Shown in pieces: positions 1-12,764 of a stretch of DNA of 64,000 nt; position 1 is the first letter of the stretch, and every line of letters starts with the position of its first letter. The DNA is from Tritonibacter litoralis (GTDB taxonomy: Bacteria > Pseudomonadota > Alphaproteobacteria > Rhodobacterales > Rhodobacteraceae), in assembly GCF_009496005.1 (NCBI RefSeq), contig NZ_WIBF01000001.1:434001-498000 (forward strand), read 5' to 3'. The translations under genes were made by a program, and so were the position numbers. A model generated the notes under the pieces. That model was not told the origin of the DNA and made no database searches. It saw only the letters and a list, made by a program, of their open reading frames with translations.

Positions 1-60
1 ATCATGTTGGCATTGGACGCCTGCCTTGAGGCGATGAGAGACCATTGTGCAACCGCTTAG
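1..60 (+). CDS. Possible 3' end of an upstream gene (partial)
   Basis: Frame 1 is open from the first base and ends at a TAG at 58-60, giving 19 residues (ending DHCATA). It lies on the same strand as the chemotaxis receptor that follows, so it could be the tail of a co-transcribed chemotaxis or signalling gene. Nineteen codons are too few to assign a family, and an open frame of this length can arise by chance. Confidence 0.3.
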   Translation: MMLALDACLEAMRDHCATA

Positions 61-124
61 GTGCAAAGGTTGTTAACACTCTGACCTCACACTCTCCGAA
101 AGTTGATCAGGATGTGGTGTCAGT

Positions 125-1528
125 ATGCGAGACATAGAAGAATATTATTCCGAGATGCCGCTGGCTGAATTGACGGCGCTTGCTCGGATCTCTTCCCAAT
201 TGGGATTTGAAGTCGTTGATGTTGCAGGGTTTCTGGACCAAACAGAAGCGCACTCCAAAGAGCAACGCAATGCAGTTTCCCAGCTTACGCAAAACTCAGG
301 CCAGATAACACAGGCCAATTCACGTATGGCGGAGTCGATTCGCACCTTGAGTCAAACGGCCGAGGAAACATTGGTTACCGTCAGCACGTCCGCATCCAGC
401 ATGCGAGAGAACAGCGTCGAAAGCCAGAAGATCGCAAAATGGGTTCAGACCCTAGCCGTACGCACCAAACACATCGAAGAAACCCTTGTGGCGATGCAGC
501 GTGACAATGCGCAGATCACATCCATTGCAAGTCAAGTGAACATCCTCGCCATCAACGCCAAAATCGAGGCTGGGCGCGCAGGTGCTGCCGGGCGCGGGTT
601 TGCGGTCGTCGCCGAAGCCATTAACGAGCTTTCCAAACGCACGGGAACAGCTGCAGCCGACATTAGCGACAATATCGACACTATGGGCGATTGGCTTAAA
701 AACCTGAGCGTCGAGGCCCGCGATATCGGTCAGTCCGCCGATGAAGTCCTCACACAGTCGCAAAGCATCGACGACTCTCTGGCCGATATCGAAGAACACG
801 CACAAACAGTGCAAAAGCAGACAAACCGGATCGCATCCGAGTCCGACACAGCCCAGTTCGCGCTGGAAGGGTTCGGAGAGGGTTTGGCGCTGATCGACAC
901 CACATCATCGCAATCCTTGCAAGGGATCCAAACGGCACGGGCCCGCAGCGACAGTCTGATTGACTCCTCTGAGGCCCTGCTGCAAGGGATTGTCTCATTG
1001 GGCGGTCAATCCAGCGACAGCATGTTCATTGATTTTGTTCAGACCAAAGCCCAAGAGATCGGAGAGATCTTTGCCGAGGCGCTGCTTTCTTCTGACATCC
1101 GCCAAGAAGAGCTGTTTGATCGCAACTACAAACCAATCCCCAATTCCGACCCTCAGCAATTCATGGCAGGCTGTACGCGTTTGACGGATTCCACCCTGCC
1201 TCCGATCCTTGAATCCGCGTTGGAACTTGATCCGCGCGTGGTGTTCTGCGCCGCCGTCGACATAAATGGGTATCTGCCCACCCACAATCAGAAGTTCTCA
1301 CAGCCGCAAGGCTCGGATCCGGTCTGGAACGCCGCAAACTGCCGCAATCGCCGAATCTTTGATGACCGGGTGGGTCTAAAAGCCGGGCAAAATCTCACCC
1401 CGTTTTTGATGCAGGTCTATCGCCGCGATATGGGCGGCGGTGAGTTCGCCATGATGAAAGACCTGTCAGCCCCAATTTACGTGAACCAACGCCATTGGGG
1501 CGGGCTGCGTCTGGCCTTTAAGATCTAG
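125..1528 (+). CDS. Soluble methyl-accepting chemotaxis-type signal transducer
   Basis: This 467-aa protein has no signal peptide or membrane segment, so it should be a cytoplasmic chemoreceptor. Residues about 40-310 are long coiled-coil helices. They include the conserved receptor hairpin, seen as ILAINAKIEAGRAG followed by GFAVVAEAINELSKRT, which contacts CheA and CheW. The C-terminal 150 residues form a separate domain (RNRRIFDDRVGL, YRRDMGGGEF, GRLRLAF-like end) that I recognise as a recurrent sensory tail of soluble alphaproteobacterial receptors. Its ligand is unknown. No HAMP domain is visible. A stem-loop follows at 1540-1571. Family is clear; the signal is not. Confidence 0.88.
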   Translation: MRDIEEYYSEMPLAELTALARISSQLGFEVVDVAGFLDQTEAHSKEQRNAVSQLTQNSGQITQANSRMAESIRTLSQTAEETLVTVSTSASSMRENSVESQKIAKWVQTLAVRTKHIEETLVAMQRDNAQITSIASQVNILAINAKIEAGRAGAAGRGFAVVAEAINELSKRTGTAAADISDNIDTMGDWLKNLSVEARDIGQSADEVLTQSQSIDDSLADIEEHAQTVQKQTNRIASESDTAQFALEGFGEGLALIDTTSSQSLQGIQTARARSDSLIDSSEALLQGIVSLGGQSSDSMFIDFVQTKAQEIGEIFAEALLSSDIRQEELFDRNYKPIPNSDPQQFMAGCTRLTDSTLPPILESALELDPRVVFCAAVDINGYLPTHNQKFSQPQGSDPVWNAANCRNRRIFDDRVGLKAGQNLTPFLMQVYRRDMGGGEFAMMKDLSAPIYVNQRHWGGLRLAFKI

Positions 1529-1539
1529 GCCACAAAAAA

Positions 1540-1571
1540 CCGCCGCATCCCGGGGCACGGGTATGCGGCGG
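1540..1571 (+). terminator. Stem-loop after the chemoreceptor gene
   Basis: Arms CCGCCGCATCCCG and CGGGTATGCGGCGG pair with one bulged base, 12 bases after the receptor stop codon. There is no clear T-run on the plus strand, so it may be a weak or factor-assisted terminator. Confidence 0.6.
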
Positions 1572-1712
1572 TCAGTCATGCGTCCGGATGCGGAACCCAG
1601 CAACACGCGGCAGATCATGAGGCGATAGCCTGGATGCCAATGGCACCCCAAAGTTCGGGACAGGAACAGGTGTTGCCGGCATCGGACGCAGGTCAGGAAA
1701 AGGGTATCGCGA

Positions 1713-1835
1713 TCAAAGCAATGACGGCAAATGCAGGGCGGCGACCAACATCACAACAAGGGCTGCGGCGCCAAAAGCGTCCTGGAGCAGTGTGCTGTGT
1801 GTGTTCTCAACAGTTTGTTTCAACTGAGCAATCAT
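1713..1835 (-). CDS. 40-aa single-pass membrane protein behind a LexA-type operator
   Basis: A 40-codon ORF (starts MIAQLKQTVENTH, ends LHLPSLL) begins with ATG at 1835. A strong Shine-Dalgarno AGGAGG sits 6-8 bases upstream. Residues about 19-39 form one hydrophobic helix (FGAAALVVMLVAALHLPSLL) after a polar, helix-prone N-terminus. A GAAC-N7-GAAC site at 1913-1927, matching the alphaproteobacterial LexA operator, lies about 80 bases upstream in the gene's promoter region. SOS-induced mini membrane proteins are known as division inhibitors (SidA of Caulobacter), so this is a candidate with a similar role. That function is inference; sequence identity to SidA was not established. I have the impression that this small protein recurs in Rhodobacterales but cannot verify it. 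Confidence 0.72.
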   Translation of the reverse strand: MIAQLKQTVENTHSTLLQDAFGAAALVVMLVAALHLPSLL

Positions 1836-1882
1836 CGGAGCCTCCTGGTCATGTTCTGCGTTCTACGTCGCTTTGTTGCCCC

Positions 1883-1930
1883 TTTGTTCTCATGATTCCG
1901 GAACGAAGTAAAGAACTTTATGAGAACAAA
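1883..1930 (-). promoter_or_regulatory. LexA-type SOS box within an 11-bp inverted repeat
   Basis: GAAC-TTTATGA-GAAC at 1913-1927 is an exact match to the GAAC-N7-GAAC (GTTC-N7-GTTC on the other strand) operator of alphaproteobacterial LexA. A perfect 11-bp inverted repeat, TTTGTTCTCAT (1883-1893) and ATGAGAACAAA (1920-1930), brackets the site. Further GAAC/GTTC half-sites occur nearby, for example in TTCCGGAAC near 1896-1904. The segment is directly upstream of the minus-strand 40-aa ORF. Confidence 0.7.
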
Positions 1931-1961
1931 AAATCAAAAGAGAACATTTGGAGAATTTCAC

Positions 1962-6337
<4,376 letters not shown>

Positions 6338-6349
6338 TCAGTCAGGTCG

Positions 6350-6386
6350 AGTAAAAAACAAAAAGCCCGAGGTGGTCCCTCGGGCT
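6350..6386 (-). terminator. Rho-independent terminator of ctrA
   Basis: Read on the minus strand, the perfect 9-bp stem AGCCCGAGG/CCTCGGGCT (6364-6386) is followed by a T-rich tract, the complement of the A-run at 6350-6363. It lies between the ctrA stop codon and ligA, both on the minus strand, and so separates the two transcripts. Confidence 0.88.
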
Positions 6387-6427
6387 CTTGCAATCAGGCG
6401 CTAGTGGGGCGCCGAATCCTCTTCCTT

Positions 6428-7147
6428 TCAGGCGCCGATCGCCATTCGGGGATCTTCAACCATCTCGTTCTCTTGCGGGTCCCGCAAAACATAGCCACGG
6501 CCCCAGACAGTTTCGATATAGTTTTCACCACCTGTTGCATTGCTCAATTTCTTGCGCAACTTGCAGATGAACACGTCGATGATCTTAAGCTCAGGCTCGT
6601 CCATGCCACCATAAAGGTGGTTCAGGAACATCTCTTTGGTCAGGGTTGTGCCCTTGCGCAGCGACAGAAGCTCGAGCATCTGGTACTCTTTGCCGGTCAG
6701 ATGGACCGTCTTTCCCTCGACTTCGACCGTTTTTGCATCCAGGTTAACCGAGATTTTGCCGGTTTTAATGATCGACTGCGAGTGACCTTTTGAGCGACGA
6801 ATGATCGCGTGGATCCGCGCCACCAGTTCTTCGCGGTGGAATGGTTTGGTCAGGTAATCATCGGCACCAAAACCGAACCCTTTGATTTTGTTTTCAGTGT
6901 CGTCTGCGCCAGACAGGATAAGGATCGGAGTTTCGATCCGAGCCAGGCGCAGTTGACGCAGAACCTCGTGGCCGTTCATGTCCGGCAAGCCAAGATCCAA
7001 CAAGATCAAATCGTAATCATACAACTTTGCGAGGTCGATCCCCTCTTCGCCCAGATCCGTCGAATAGACGTTCAGGTTCGCATGAGTCAGCATCAGCTCA
7101 ATGCTTTTTGCCGTTGTCGGATCGTCCTCGACCAGAAGAATACGCAT
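6428..7147 (-). CDS. ctrA: Cell-cycle/motility response regulator CtrA
   Basis: This is a 239-aa OmpR-family response regulator. The receiver domain (about 1-115) has the phospho-acceptor D51 in [10 protein letters not shown] and a conserved KPF lysine near 105. The winged-helix DNA-binding domain has the characteristic CtrA stretch [17 protein letters not shown]. CtrA controls cell-cycle genes in Caulobacter, and motility, chemotaxis or gene-transfer-agent genes in Rhodobacterales. It lies directly downstream of sciP, the gene for its inhibitor. The 119-base gap upstream is full of TTAA half-sites, which suggests autoregulation. Confidence 0.96.
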   Translation of the reverse strand: MRILLVEDDPTTAKSIELMLTHANLNVYSTDLGEEGIDLAKLYDYDLILLDLGLPDMNGHEVLRQLRLARIETPILILSGADDTENKIKGFGFGADDYLTKPFHREELVARIHAIIRRSKGHSQSIIKTGKISVNLDAKTVEVEGKTVHLTGKEYQMLELLSLRKGTTLTKEMFLNHLYGGMDEPELKIIDVFICKLRKKLSNATGGENYIETVWGRGYVLRDPQENEMVEDPRMAIGA

Positions 7148-7206
7148 ATGAATTTCTCCGCCTGTATCTGTTTCCCTCAGGTTGAGTTAACCGTGATGGA
7201 AAAAGG

Positions 7207-7240
7207 TTAACGCGTCGTTACCATAATTGTTAATTCTTAA
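7207..7240 (-). promoter_or_regulatory. TTAA half-sites upstream of ctrA (candidate CtrA autoregulatory sites)
   Basis: TTAA-CGCGTCG-TTAC at 7207-7221 differs by one base from the CtrA consensus TTAA-N7-TTAA. Another pair, TTAA-N3-TTAA, lies at 7230-7240, and a further GTTAAC is centred near 7188. All sit between sciP and ctrA. Binding is inferred from the motif only. Confidence 0.5.
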
Positions 7241-7266
7241 AATAGCCGCCGTACGAAGAATTTTTC

Positions 7267-7545
7267 TTACGATTTGCGATATTTTTTCAGCTGTGTCGTC
7301 TTCAACGCGTCTTCGCCGTGGTCTGCAACAGCTGCAATCCAGCTGCGAAACTCCTCTTCGCTCAGACCATAACGGCGCAGTGCTTCGGATTGGGGCAGCA
7401 ACCCATACAGCACACCACGAACAACAGCAGCCTTGCGTGAGGCGACCCAGCGGCGCGTGGTTTCCGGCGGAAGATCCGCCCGTGTCATAATGGTCCCGTC
7501 CGGGAGCGTAACAGCGCGAGGTCCGTCGACTTTCTTTAAAAACAT
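7267..7545 (-). CDS. sciP: CtrA inhibitor SciP (DUF1153 family)
   Basis: The 92-aa protein matches the SciP/DUF1153 family. It has an N-terminal [16 protein letters not shown] segment, a helix with [12 protein letters not shown], a helix-turn-helix-like region ([15 protein letters not shown]) and a basic tail ending KKYRKS. In Caulobacter SciP binds CtrA and blocks its activation of target promoters. Its placement immediately upstream of ctrA on the same strand supports the assignment. The length equals the usual family size. Confidence 0.9.
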   Translation of the reverse strand: MFLKKVDGPRAVTLPDGTIMTRADLPPETTRRWVASRKAAVVRGVLYGLLPQSEALRRYGLSEEEFRSWIAAVADHGEDALKTTQLKKYRKS

Positions 7546-7629
7546 GGCCCTATCACCTTACGGATAATCATAGTTCTATACCGGGGGGAAGGTCACAGCT
7601 TAGATTTAACGATACATGAACCACGCCCC

Positions 7630-7657
7630 TTGAGAGTCGTTAGGATTTTCCTATATT
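7630..7657 (+). promoter_or_regulatory. Sigma70-type promoter of mnmA
   Basis: TTGAGA at 7630-7635 and TATATT at 7652-7657 are separated by 16 bases and lie 38 bases upstream of the mnmA start. The region is divergent from sciP. The call rests on motif match only. Confidence 0.5.
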
Positions 7658-7695
7658 CTGCGACGCCTCCCCTCTTGACCAAAAGGAGTCGCCTC

Positions 7696-8841
7696 ATGGC
7701 GCTGGACAATGAACACCCTGTGAACCTGTTGGGGTTCCCGAAACCGCCCTCGGAAACCCGAGTGGTGGTCGCGATGTCGGGCGGTGTCGACAGCTCTGTG
7801 GTGGCCGCTTACCTTGCAGATCAAGGGTTTGACGTGGTTGGCGTCACGCTGCAGCTTTATGATCACGGCGCGGCGCTGGCGAAAAAAGGTGCCTGCTGTG
7901 CGGGGATCGACATTCATGACGCACGCCGAGTCGCCGAAGAGCGCGGCTTCCCGCATTACGTTCTGGATTATGAGAACATTTTTAAAGATGCGGTGATTGA
8001 TGAGTTTGCGGACAGCTATCTGGCGGGCGCAACTCCGGTTCCCTGTATTCGTTGCAACGAACGGGTTAAGTTCAAGGATCTGCTGGAAACGGCCAAAGAC
8101 CTTGAAGCGGACTGCATGGCGACAGGCCATTACATCCAGCGTATGGATGGGCCAAACGGGCCGGAACTGCATTGCGCCGAAGATGCAAACCGCGATCAAA
8201 GCTACTTCCTCTTTTCCACCACTCCGGATCAGTTGAACTTTTTGCGCTTCCCGCTGGGGCATTTGCCGTCCAAAGACGCAACCCGCGAGATGGCCGCTGA
8301 ATACGGGCTGGCCGTGGCAGACAAGCCCGACAGTCAGGACATCTGTTTTGTGCCCAACGGCAACTATGCCAGCGTTATCGAGAAGCTGCGACCCGGAGCT
8401 GCTGAACCTGGGGAGATCGTACACGCCGATGGCCGCGTTTTGGGCGCGCATGAGGGTGTGATCCACTATACCATCGGTCAGCGCCGCGGGCTTGGCATTG
8501 GTGGCCTCACCGAGCCGCTCTATGTGGTGAAGCTGGATGTGGACAAGAAACAGGTGGTTGTTGGCCCCAAAGAGCTTCTGGCGACCCGCGTGGTTCCCGT
8601 GCGGGAGATCAACTGGCTGGGAGATGAGCCGTTCACATCGCGCAAGGAATGGCATCTGAAGGTCAAAGTGCGCTCAACCCGCCCCCCGCGCGAGGCGATC
8701 ATTCGTCCGATCTCAGAGACCGAGGCAGAAGTAGAGCTGCTGACACCCGAGGAAGGCATCTCTCCCGGTCAGGCCTGCGTGTTCTATGCCAATGAAGGCA
8801 GCCGTATCTTTGGTGGCGGCTGGATCTGGCGCGGTTATTGA
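7696..8841 (+). CDS. mnmA: tRNA-specific 2-thiouridylase MnmA
   Basis: MnmA thiolates U34 of tRNA-Lys, -Glu and -Gln in the cytoplasm. The PP-loop is MSGGVDSSV near residue 30. The catalytic cysteines lie in the [12 protein letters not shown] and SQDICFV contexts. The start was set at ATG 7696 because AAAGGAG lies about 8 bases upstream. An in-frame extension to 7630 runs through the apparent promoter and is not protein-like. The product is 381 aa, a normal length. It converges with lpxB, whose stop codon is only six bases away, with no visible terminator between them. Confidence 0.96.
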   Translation: MALDNEHPVNLLGFPKPPSETRVVVAMSGGVDSSVVAAYLADQGFDVVGVTLQLYDHGAALAKKGACCAGIDIHDARRVAEERGFPHYVLDYENIFKDAVIDEFADSYLAGATPVPCIRCNERVKFKDLLETAKDLEADCMATGHYIQRMDGPNGPELHCAEDANRDQSYFLFSTTPDQLNFLRFPLGHLPSKDATREMAAEYGLAVADKPDSQDICFVPNGNYASVIEKLRPGAAEPGEIVHADGRVLGAHEGVIHYTIGQRRGLGIGGLTEPLYVVKLDVDKKQVVVGPKELLATRVVPVREINWLGDEPFTSRKEWHLKVKVRSTRPPREAIIRPISETEAEVELLTPEEGISPGQACVFYANEGSRIFGGGWIWRGY

Positions 8842-8847
8842 TCCAGT

Positions 8848-10011
8848 TTACTGCGGCAGGCGGGCCAGCACCGCCTGGGCCGCTCTGAGGCCCGGAGCCT
8901 CTCTGCCCTGCCCAAGGCGCTCCATGGTCAGGGCCATCGCCTCCAGCTGGGCCTGCGGGTTTGCGGCAACAGCGTTCAGTTTTTCGGTAATCAGATCCGG
9001 TTGACACGCGGGGCCCAGACATTCGGGCACCACCCGCGTGTCGCTGACCAGATTGACAAGCGTTGCCGTGTCAATCAGCGCCATGCGCTTCATGATCTGC
9101 CAGGTCAGCCAGTTGAAGGTATAGGCGATAACCATTGGCGTTTGGGCCTGCGCAAGTTCCAGAGACACTGTACCAGAAGCCGCAAGCGCCAGATCAGCGC
9201 CTGCAAAAGCCGCGCGTTTGTGAGCCTTGGCTGTGTCCTTATCCAATGTGTTTGGATCCAAGAGAGTTGTATTCTCCGGCCAGCTTTGCAAGTTGTCCCG
9301 CACCAAATCCGCAACCGGTGCTGCGGCTGGCACAACGACACGCATGTCTGGGTGTTTCAGAACAAAATTCTGGATCGCCTCGCCAAAAATCGGTGCCAGC
9401 CTGCCAACCTCGGATCGGCGCGATCCGGGCAAGGCCAACACATAGGGCGCATCTCCCAGATCATAGGCCTCGCGAAACGCTGCAATCTCCGCTTCGGTTG
9501 CCAGGAGTTCATTCACCACCGGGTGACCAACAAAGTCGCAGTCCATCCCTGCCGCTGTCATATAGGGCGGTTCAAACGGCAATAGCGCCAGAACGTGGTC
9601 GATGCATTTGGCCATTTTCTGCGCGCGTTTTGGCCGCCAGGCCCAGACAGACGGGGCCACGTAATGCACGGTGCGCACATCACAGGCCTGTTTCACCAGT
9701 TTGGCGACGCGCAAAGAGAAGTCCGGACTGTCGATGGTGATCATCACATCCGGCTGCGTCGCAATCACCGCTTCTGCCGTCTCGCGAATGCGGCGTTTCA
9801 GGTGCCGGTATTTGGGTAAAACTTCGGCGATGCCCATGACCGACAGCTCTTCCATTGGAAAGCGCGAGGTCAGCCCCAGCTCTTGCATCAAAGGCCCACC
9901 GATACCGTCAAACGTGACATCCGGCGACAACTGCCGCAATCCAGCCATCAACGCTCCGCCCAGCCGGTCTCCCGAGGGTTCGCCCGCAAGGATAAAGACC
10001 CGAAGGCTCAC
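8848..10011 (-). CDS. lpxB: Lipid-A-disaccharide synthase LpxB
   Basis: The 387-aa glycosyltransferase joins UDP-2,3-diacylglucosamine and lipid X to make the lipid A disaccharide at the inner membrane. Diagnostic motifs are the N-terminal AGEPSGDRLG, HYVAPSVWAW near 135, and LPGSRRSEV near 193. The start is GTG at 10011, overlapping the lpxI stop by four bases, so translation is probably coupled. It is the last gene of the minus-strand envelope run. Confidence 0.97.
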   Translation of the reverse strand: MSLRVFILAGEPSGDRLGGALMAGLRQLSPDVTFDGIGGPLMQELGLTSRFPMEELSVMGIAEVLPKYRHLKRRIRETAEAVIATQPDVMITIDSPDFSLRVAKLVKQACDVRTVHYVAPSVWAWRPKRAQKMAKCIDHVLALLPFEPPYMTAAGMDCDFVGHPVVNELLATEAEIAAFREAYDLGDAPYVLALPGSRRSEVGRLAPIFGEAIQNFVLKHPDMRVVVPAAAPVADLVRDNLQSWPENTTLLDPNTLDKDTAKAHKRAAFAGADLALAASGTVSLELAQAQTPMVIAYTFNWLTWQIMKRMALIDTATLVNLVSDTRVVPECLGPACQPDLITEKLNAVAANPQAQLEAMALTMERLGQGREAPGLRAAQAVLARLPQ

Positions 10012-10796
10012 GCCGCCCGCACCCAGAAGAACAGACCCAGACGGTCACAATTGGCGATGACCTCAGCCCGGTCCAGAACGATAACGCCACCCGCCTCAAC
10101 CACAATGCCTGACAGTTTGGCCGCAGCTGCTGCAACAACGGTGTCGGGACCGATGGTTGGCAGATCCGCACGGCGGTCTTGGCCGGGTTTCGGTGCTTTG
10201 AACAACAGGCCCCCCTGCCCGTCGGGGCGTTCAACCAGGCTTTGCAGCATCCAATCGGTGCCAAAGGCATTTTCAACGGCAATGGCCTGGTGATTCCGCA
10301 CCGCGCAGGACTGCCCCACGTCCGCAGCAGCCATCGCGGCCACCACTTGCGCCCCACGCGCGGCATCCGGTTTGTCCAGCTCTCCTGGCTGCACTTTGGT
10401 AAAGACGCCCTCAGCCATCAACAGATCCGGCGCGATCTCGTGGGCGGAGCGCACGGCAAATCCAGACTCTTCCAGAATCATGATAATGGCGCGCAGCGCC
10501 CCATCGTCACCTTTGGCCAAAGCGGTTTGCAACATGGGCACCAAGGGCAAGGTCGGCCCATCAATGGCGGCGGGATCCACAGAGGGGCGGCTGACGGCGC
10601 CCGCCATACAGATCTCGGTCACGCCGCGGTTCTTCAGCTCTGCCAAAAGGCTGCCCAGCTGTTCGATCCGGAACACCAGATCCGCTGCAACCTCATCCGG
10701 TTCGGACCCCATCATGGCACAGACTAGTGGTCGCACTGGCAAATTTGCAGTGATCTCGCGCGGTAGAGCTCCACGCCCTGCGATAAGTGCAATCAT
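10008..10796 (-). CDS. lpxI: UDP-2,3-diacylglucosamine pyrophosphatase LpxI (DUF1009)
   Basis: This 262-aa protein begins IALIAGRGALP and carries the LpxI-type C-terminal segment with KAPKPGQDRRADLPTIGPDTV. LpxI replaces LpxH in alphaproteobacteria and hydrolyses UDP-diacylglucosamine to lipid X. It sits between lpxA and lpxB, which supply its substrate's precursor and use its product, so the pathway steps are contiguous. It overlaps lpxB by 4 bases. Confidence 0.93.
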   Translation of the reverse strand: MIALIAGRGALPREITANLPVRPLVCAMMGSEPDEVAADLVFRIEQLGSLLAELKNRGVTEICMAGAVSRPSVDPAAIDGPTLPLVPMLQTALAKGDDGALRAIIMILEESGFAVRSAHEIAPDLLMAEGVFTKVQPGELDKPDAARGAQVVAAMAAADVGQSCAVRNHQAIAVENAFGTDWMLQSLVERPDGQGGLLFKAPKPGQDRRADLPTIGPDTVVAAAAAKLSGIVVEAGGVIVLDRAEVIANCDRLGLFFWVRAA

Positions 10797-10812
10797 CGGT
10801 CGGCCCCTTTTG

Positions 10813-11598
10813 TTATCCGCCAGGCGTCAGGAAGGAACGATCGCTTTCGCCGGTGATAAAGGCGACGATCTCTTGCACGTAATCGCTGTCAGTCTCATCG
10901 CCAAGACGGCGGGCACGTTCCTGAAAAGTCCCCTCACCCTGCGCCAGCATTTGAAACGCAGCCCGCAAGGCAGTGATGTCCGAACGCTGCACACCGCGCC
11001 GTTTCAAGCCAACAAGGTTCAGACCGTCCAGCTCGCCACGCGGGGCCTGGACCAGACCAAAGGGAATGACGTCGTTGGTCACCATAGTCACAGCGCCGAT
11101 GATGGCACCCCGGCCAATCCGCACCCATTGGTGAATGCCCGAAAGGCCACCAATGATCACGTCATCTTCCAGCACACAATGGCCGGCCACCGCAGCAGAG
11201 TTCACCACAATCACCCGGTCGCCGACCTGCGCATCATGCGCGATGTGGCAGCCTGCCATAAACAGACCGTCATCGCCAATCCGCGTGACGCCACCGCCAC
11301 CTTCGGTGCCGGCATTCACCGTCACATGTTCGCGGATCCGGTTGCGCGCGCCAATCTCAGTTCGGGATTTCTCGCCTTTGAACTTGAGGTCCTGCGGGAT
11401 CTCACCAATGACAGAGAACGGAAAAATCACAGTCTCTTCGCCGATCGTTGTGTTGCCGGTGACAACCACATGCGATTTCAATACCACCCGCTCGGCCAAT
11501 TCGACCTCGGCACCAACAATACAAAACGGGCCAATCTCGCAGCCTTCGCCGATCTTGGCTCCGGGTTCGATAATTGCGCTTGGGTGGATATTGGACAT
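10813..11598 (-). CDS. lpxA: UDP-N-acetylglucosamine acyltransferase LpxA
   Basis: A 261-aa left-handed beta-helix acyltransferase that starts lipid A synthesis. Hexapeptide repeats ([LIV]-G-x4) run through residues about 5-190, for example IEPGAKIGEGCEIG and VGDRVIVVNSAAVAGH. The catalytic His lies in the LFMAGCHIAHDAQVG segment. ATG 11598 is preferred because a GGAAGG ribosome site lies about 8 bases upstream. A GTG nine bases earlier overlaps the fabZ stop and is an alternative. Confidence 0.97.
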   Translation of the reverse strand: MSNIHPSAIIEPGAKIGEGCEIGPFCIVGAEVELAERVVLKSHVVVTGNTTIGEETVIFPFSVIGEIPQDLKFKGEKSRTEIGARNRIREHVTVNAGTEGGGGVTRIGDDGLFMAGCHIAHDAQVGDRVIVVNSAAVAGHCVLEDDVIIGGLSGIHQWVRIGRGAIIGAVTMVTNDVIPFGLVQAPRGELDGLNLVGLKRRGVQRSDITALRAAFQMLAQGEGTFQERARRLGDETDSDYVQEIVAFITGESDRSFLTPGG

Positions 11599-11603
11599 TT
11601 GGA

Positions 11604-12068
11604 TCACCCTTCCTGACGGTCGACCATCGCGGTAAATTCAGCCTCGGCCGCAACTTCACCTTCGACGCTGGCCACACCGTGGAATTTAAAGATCTTGCCG
11701 CCCGGCTTGCCACGGGTGGTGGTTACTTTCATCTCAAGCACATCGCCCGGCACCACTTTGCGGCGGAACTTACATTTGTCGATGTTCATGAAATAGATCA
11801 GCAATTCAGTGTCAATCATATCCATGCCGACACCCAGCATGACGCCCGCGGTCTGCGCCATGGCTTCGACAATTGTCACACCCGGCATAATCGGCGTGCC
11901 TGGGAAGTGGCCTTGGAAATGCGGCTCGTTCATCGTCACGTTCTTGATGCCACGCGCCGCGCTATAGCCGTCGATGTCCACAACTTTATCAACCAAAAGA
12001 AAGGGATAACGGTGCGGAAGGATCCGCTGGATCAGGTGAATATCGGCGCTTTTGAGCTCGGCAGTCAT
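11604..12068 (-). CDS. fabZ: (3R)-hydroxyacyl-ACP dehydratase FabZ
   Basis: A 154-aa hotdog-fold dehydratase of fatty acid synthesis. [11 protein letters not shown] near the N-terminus and the active-site region [20 protein letters not shown] (residues about 54-73) are typical. It sits between the outer-membrane assembly genes and lpxA, the usual arrangement in Proteobacteria, where FabZ competes with LpxA for hydroxyacyl-ACP. Confidence 0.97.
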   Translation of the reverse strand: MTAELKSADIHLIQRILPHRYPFLLVDKVVDIDGYSAARGIKNVTMNEPHFQGHFPGTPIMPGVTIVEAMAQTAGVMLGVGMDMIDTELLIYFMNIDKCKFRRKVVPGDVLEMKVTTTRGKPGGKIFKFHGVASVEGEVAAEAEFTAMVDRQEG

Positions 12069-12148
12069 AAGGAATGCGTCCTGTTTTTATTGGTTACTTA
12101 GGGTTCTGGGTAGCAAGCGCAGGCCGGTTGAGCAAGCAGAGAGACAGG

Positions 12149-12757
12149 TTATTTCCCGTCATCGCTGGCGCTCTGCCCGTCGCCTAAAACGGCGTCAATC
12201 CGTTGGATCGCCAATTCGGTGATATCCGCAGCTTCGGCGCTGAGGAATACCGACGATTTCTCAAGGATCGCACCAGCGCCCGCTTCGCGCATGATTTCCT
12301 GCAGGATGGGCAGGGATACGGTCAGGAATTCACGACGCGCGTCCTCGCGCATCTTGTTGATCTCTTCCAGCTTTGCGTCTTGGACCCGGCGGATTTCCTG
12401 GACCTTTTGATCAAAGGCATCCGCCAACCTGCGGAAATCATCCGGCGCCATGGTTTGGCGTCGTTCCGTCAGCTGCTGTTCCTCGTCGCGCAGCTCCCCT
12501 TCGATCCGGCGGTTTTCCGCGGTCAAAACCGCGCCTTCCGCATCGACTTCCTGTGTGACACGCCGGCCAAAGGCGCTTTCATTGAAAAACACATCCGTGC
12601 GCAGGGTCAAAACCCCGCTGAGCGGGACACCAAAACTGCGCGTGTTTTCTGAAAATGTCGATGAAGACAGCGGCGGTGTCTGTGCCAAAGCAAAATCAGA
12701 GGCGGTCCCCAAAAGGGCCGCCCCTGTCATCACATAGGCTGTGACTTTGGTGAGCAT
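12149..12757 (-). CDS. OmpH/Skp-family periplasmic chaperone
   Basis: The 202-aa protein has an N-terminal signal peptide (cleavage probably after ASDFALA) and a long central coiled coil rich in Glu, Arg and Gln (RRIEGELRDEEQQLTERRQ, QKVQEIRRVQDAKLEEINK), as in Skp/OmpH. Skp carries unfolded outer-membrane proteins across the periplasm. It lies 7 bases after bamA on the same strand, the usual order bamA-skp-fabZ-lpxA-lpxB with lpxD missing. The acidic C-terminal tail is a family variation. Confidence 0.87.
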   Translation of the reverse strand: MLTKVTAYVMTGAALLGTASDFALAQTPPLSSSTFSENTRSFGVPLSGVLTLRTDVFFNESAFGRRVTQEVDAEGAVLTAENRRIEGELRDEEQQLTERRQTMAPDDFRRLADAFDQKVQEIRRVQDAKLEEINKMREDARREFLTVSLPILQEIMREAGAGAILEKSSVFLSAEAADITELAIQRIDAVLGDGQSASDDGK

Positions 12758-12764
12758 AAGACTG

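Noticed and set aside
10372-11616. 414-codon plus-strand open frame across lpxI and lpxA
   Set aside because: It is antisense to two genes with clear families, with no motif of its own.
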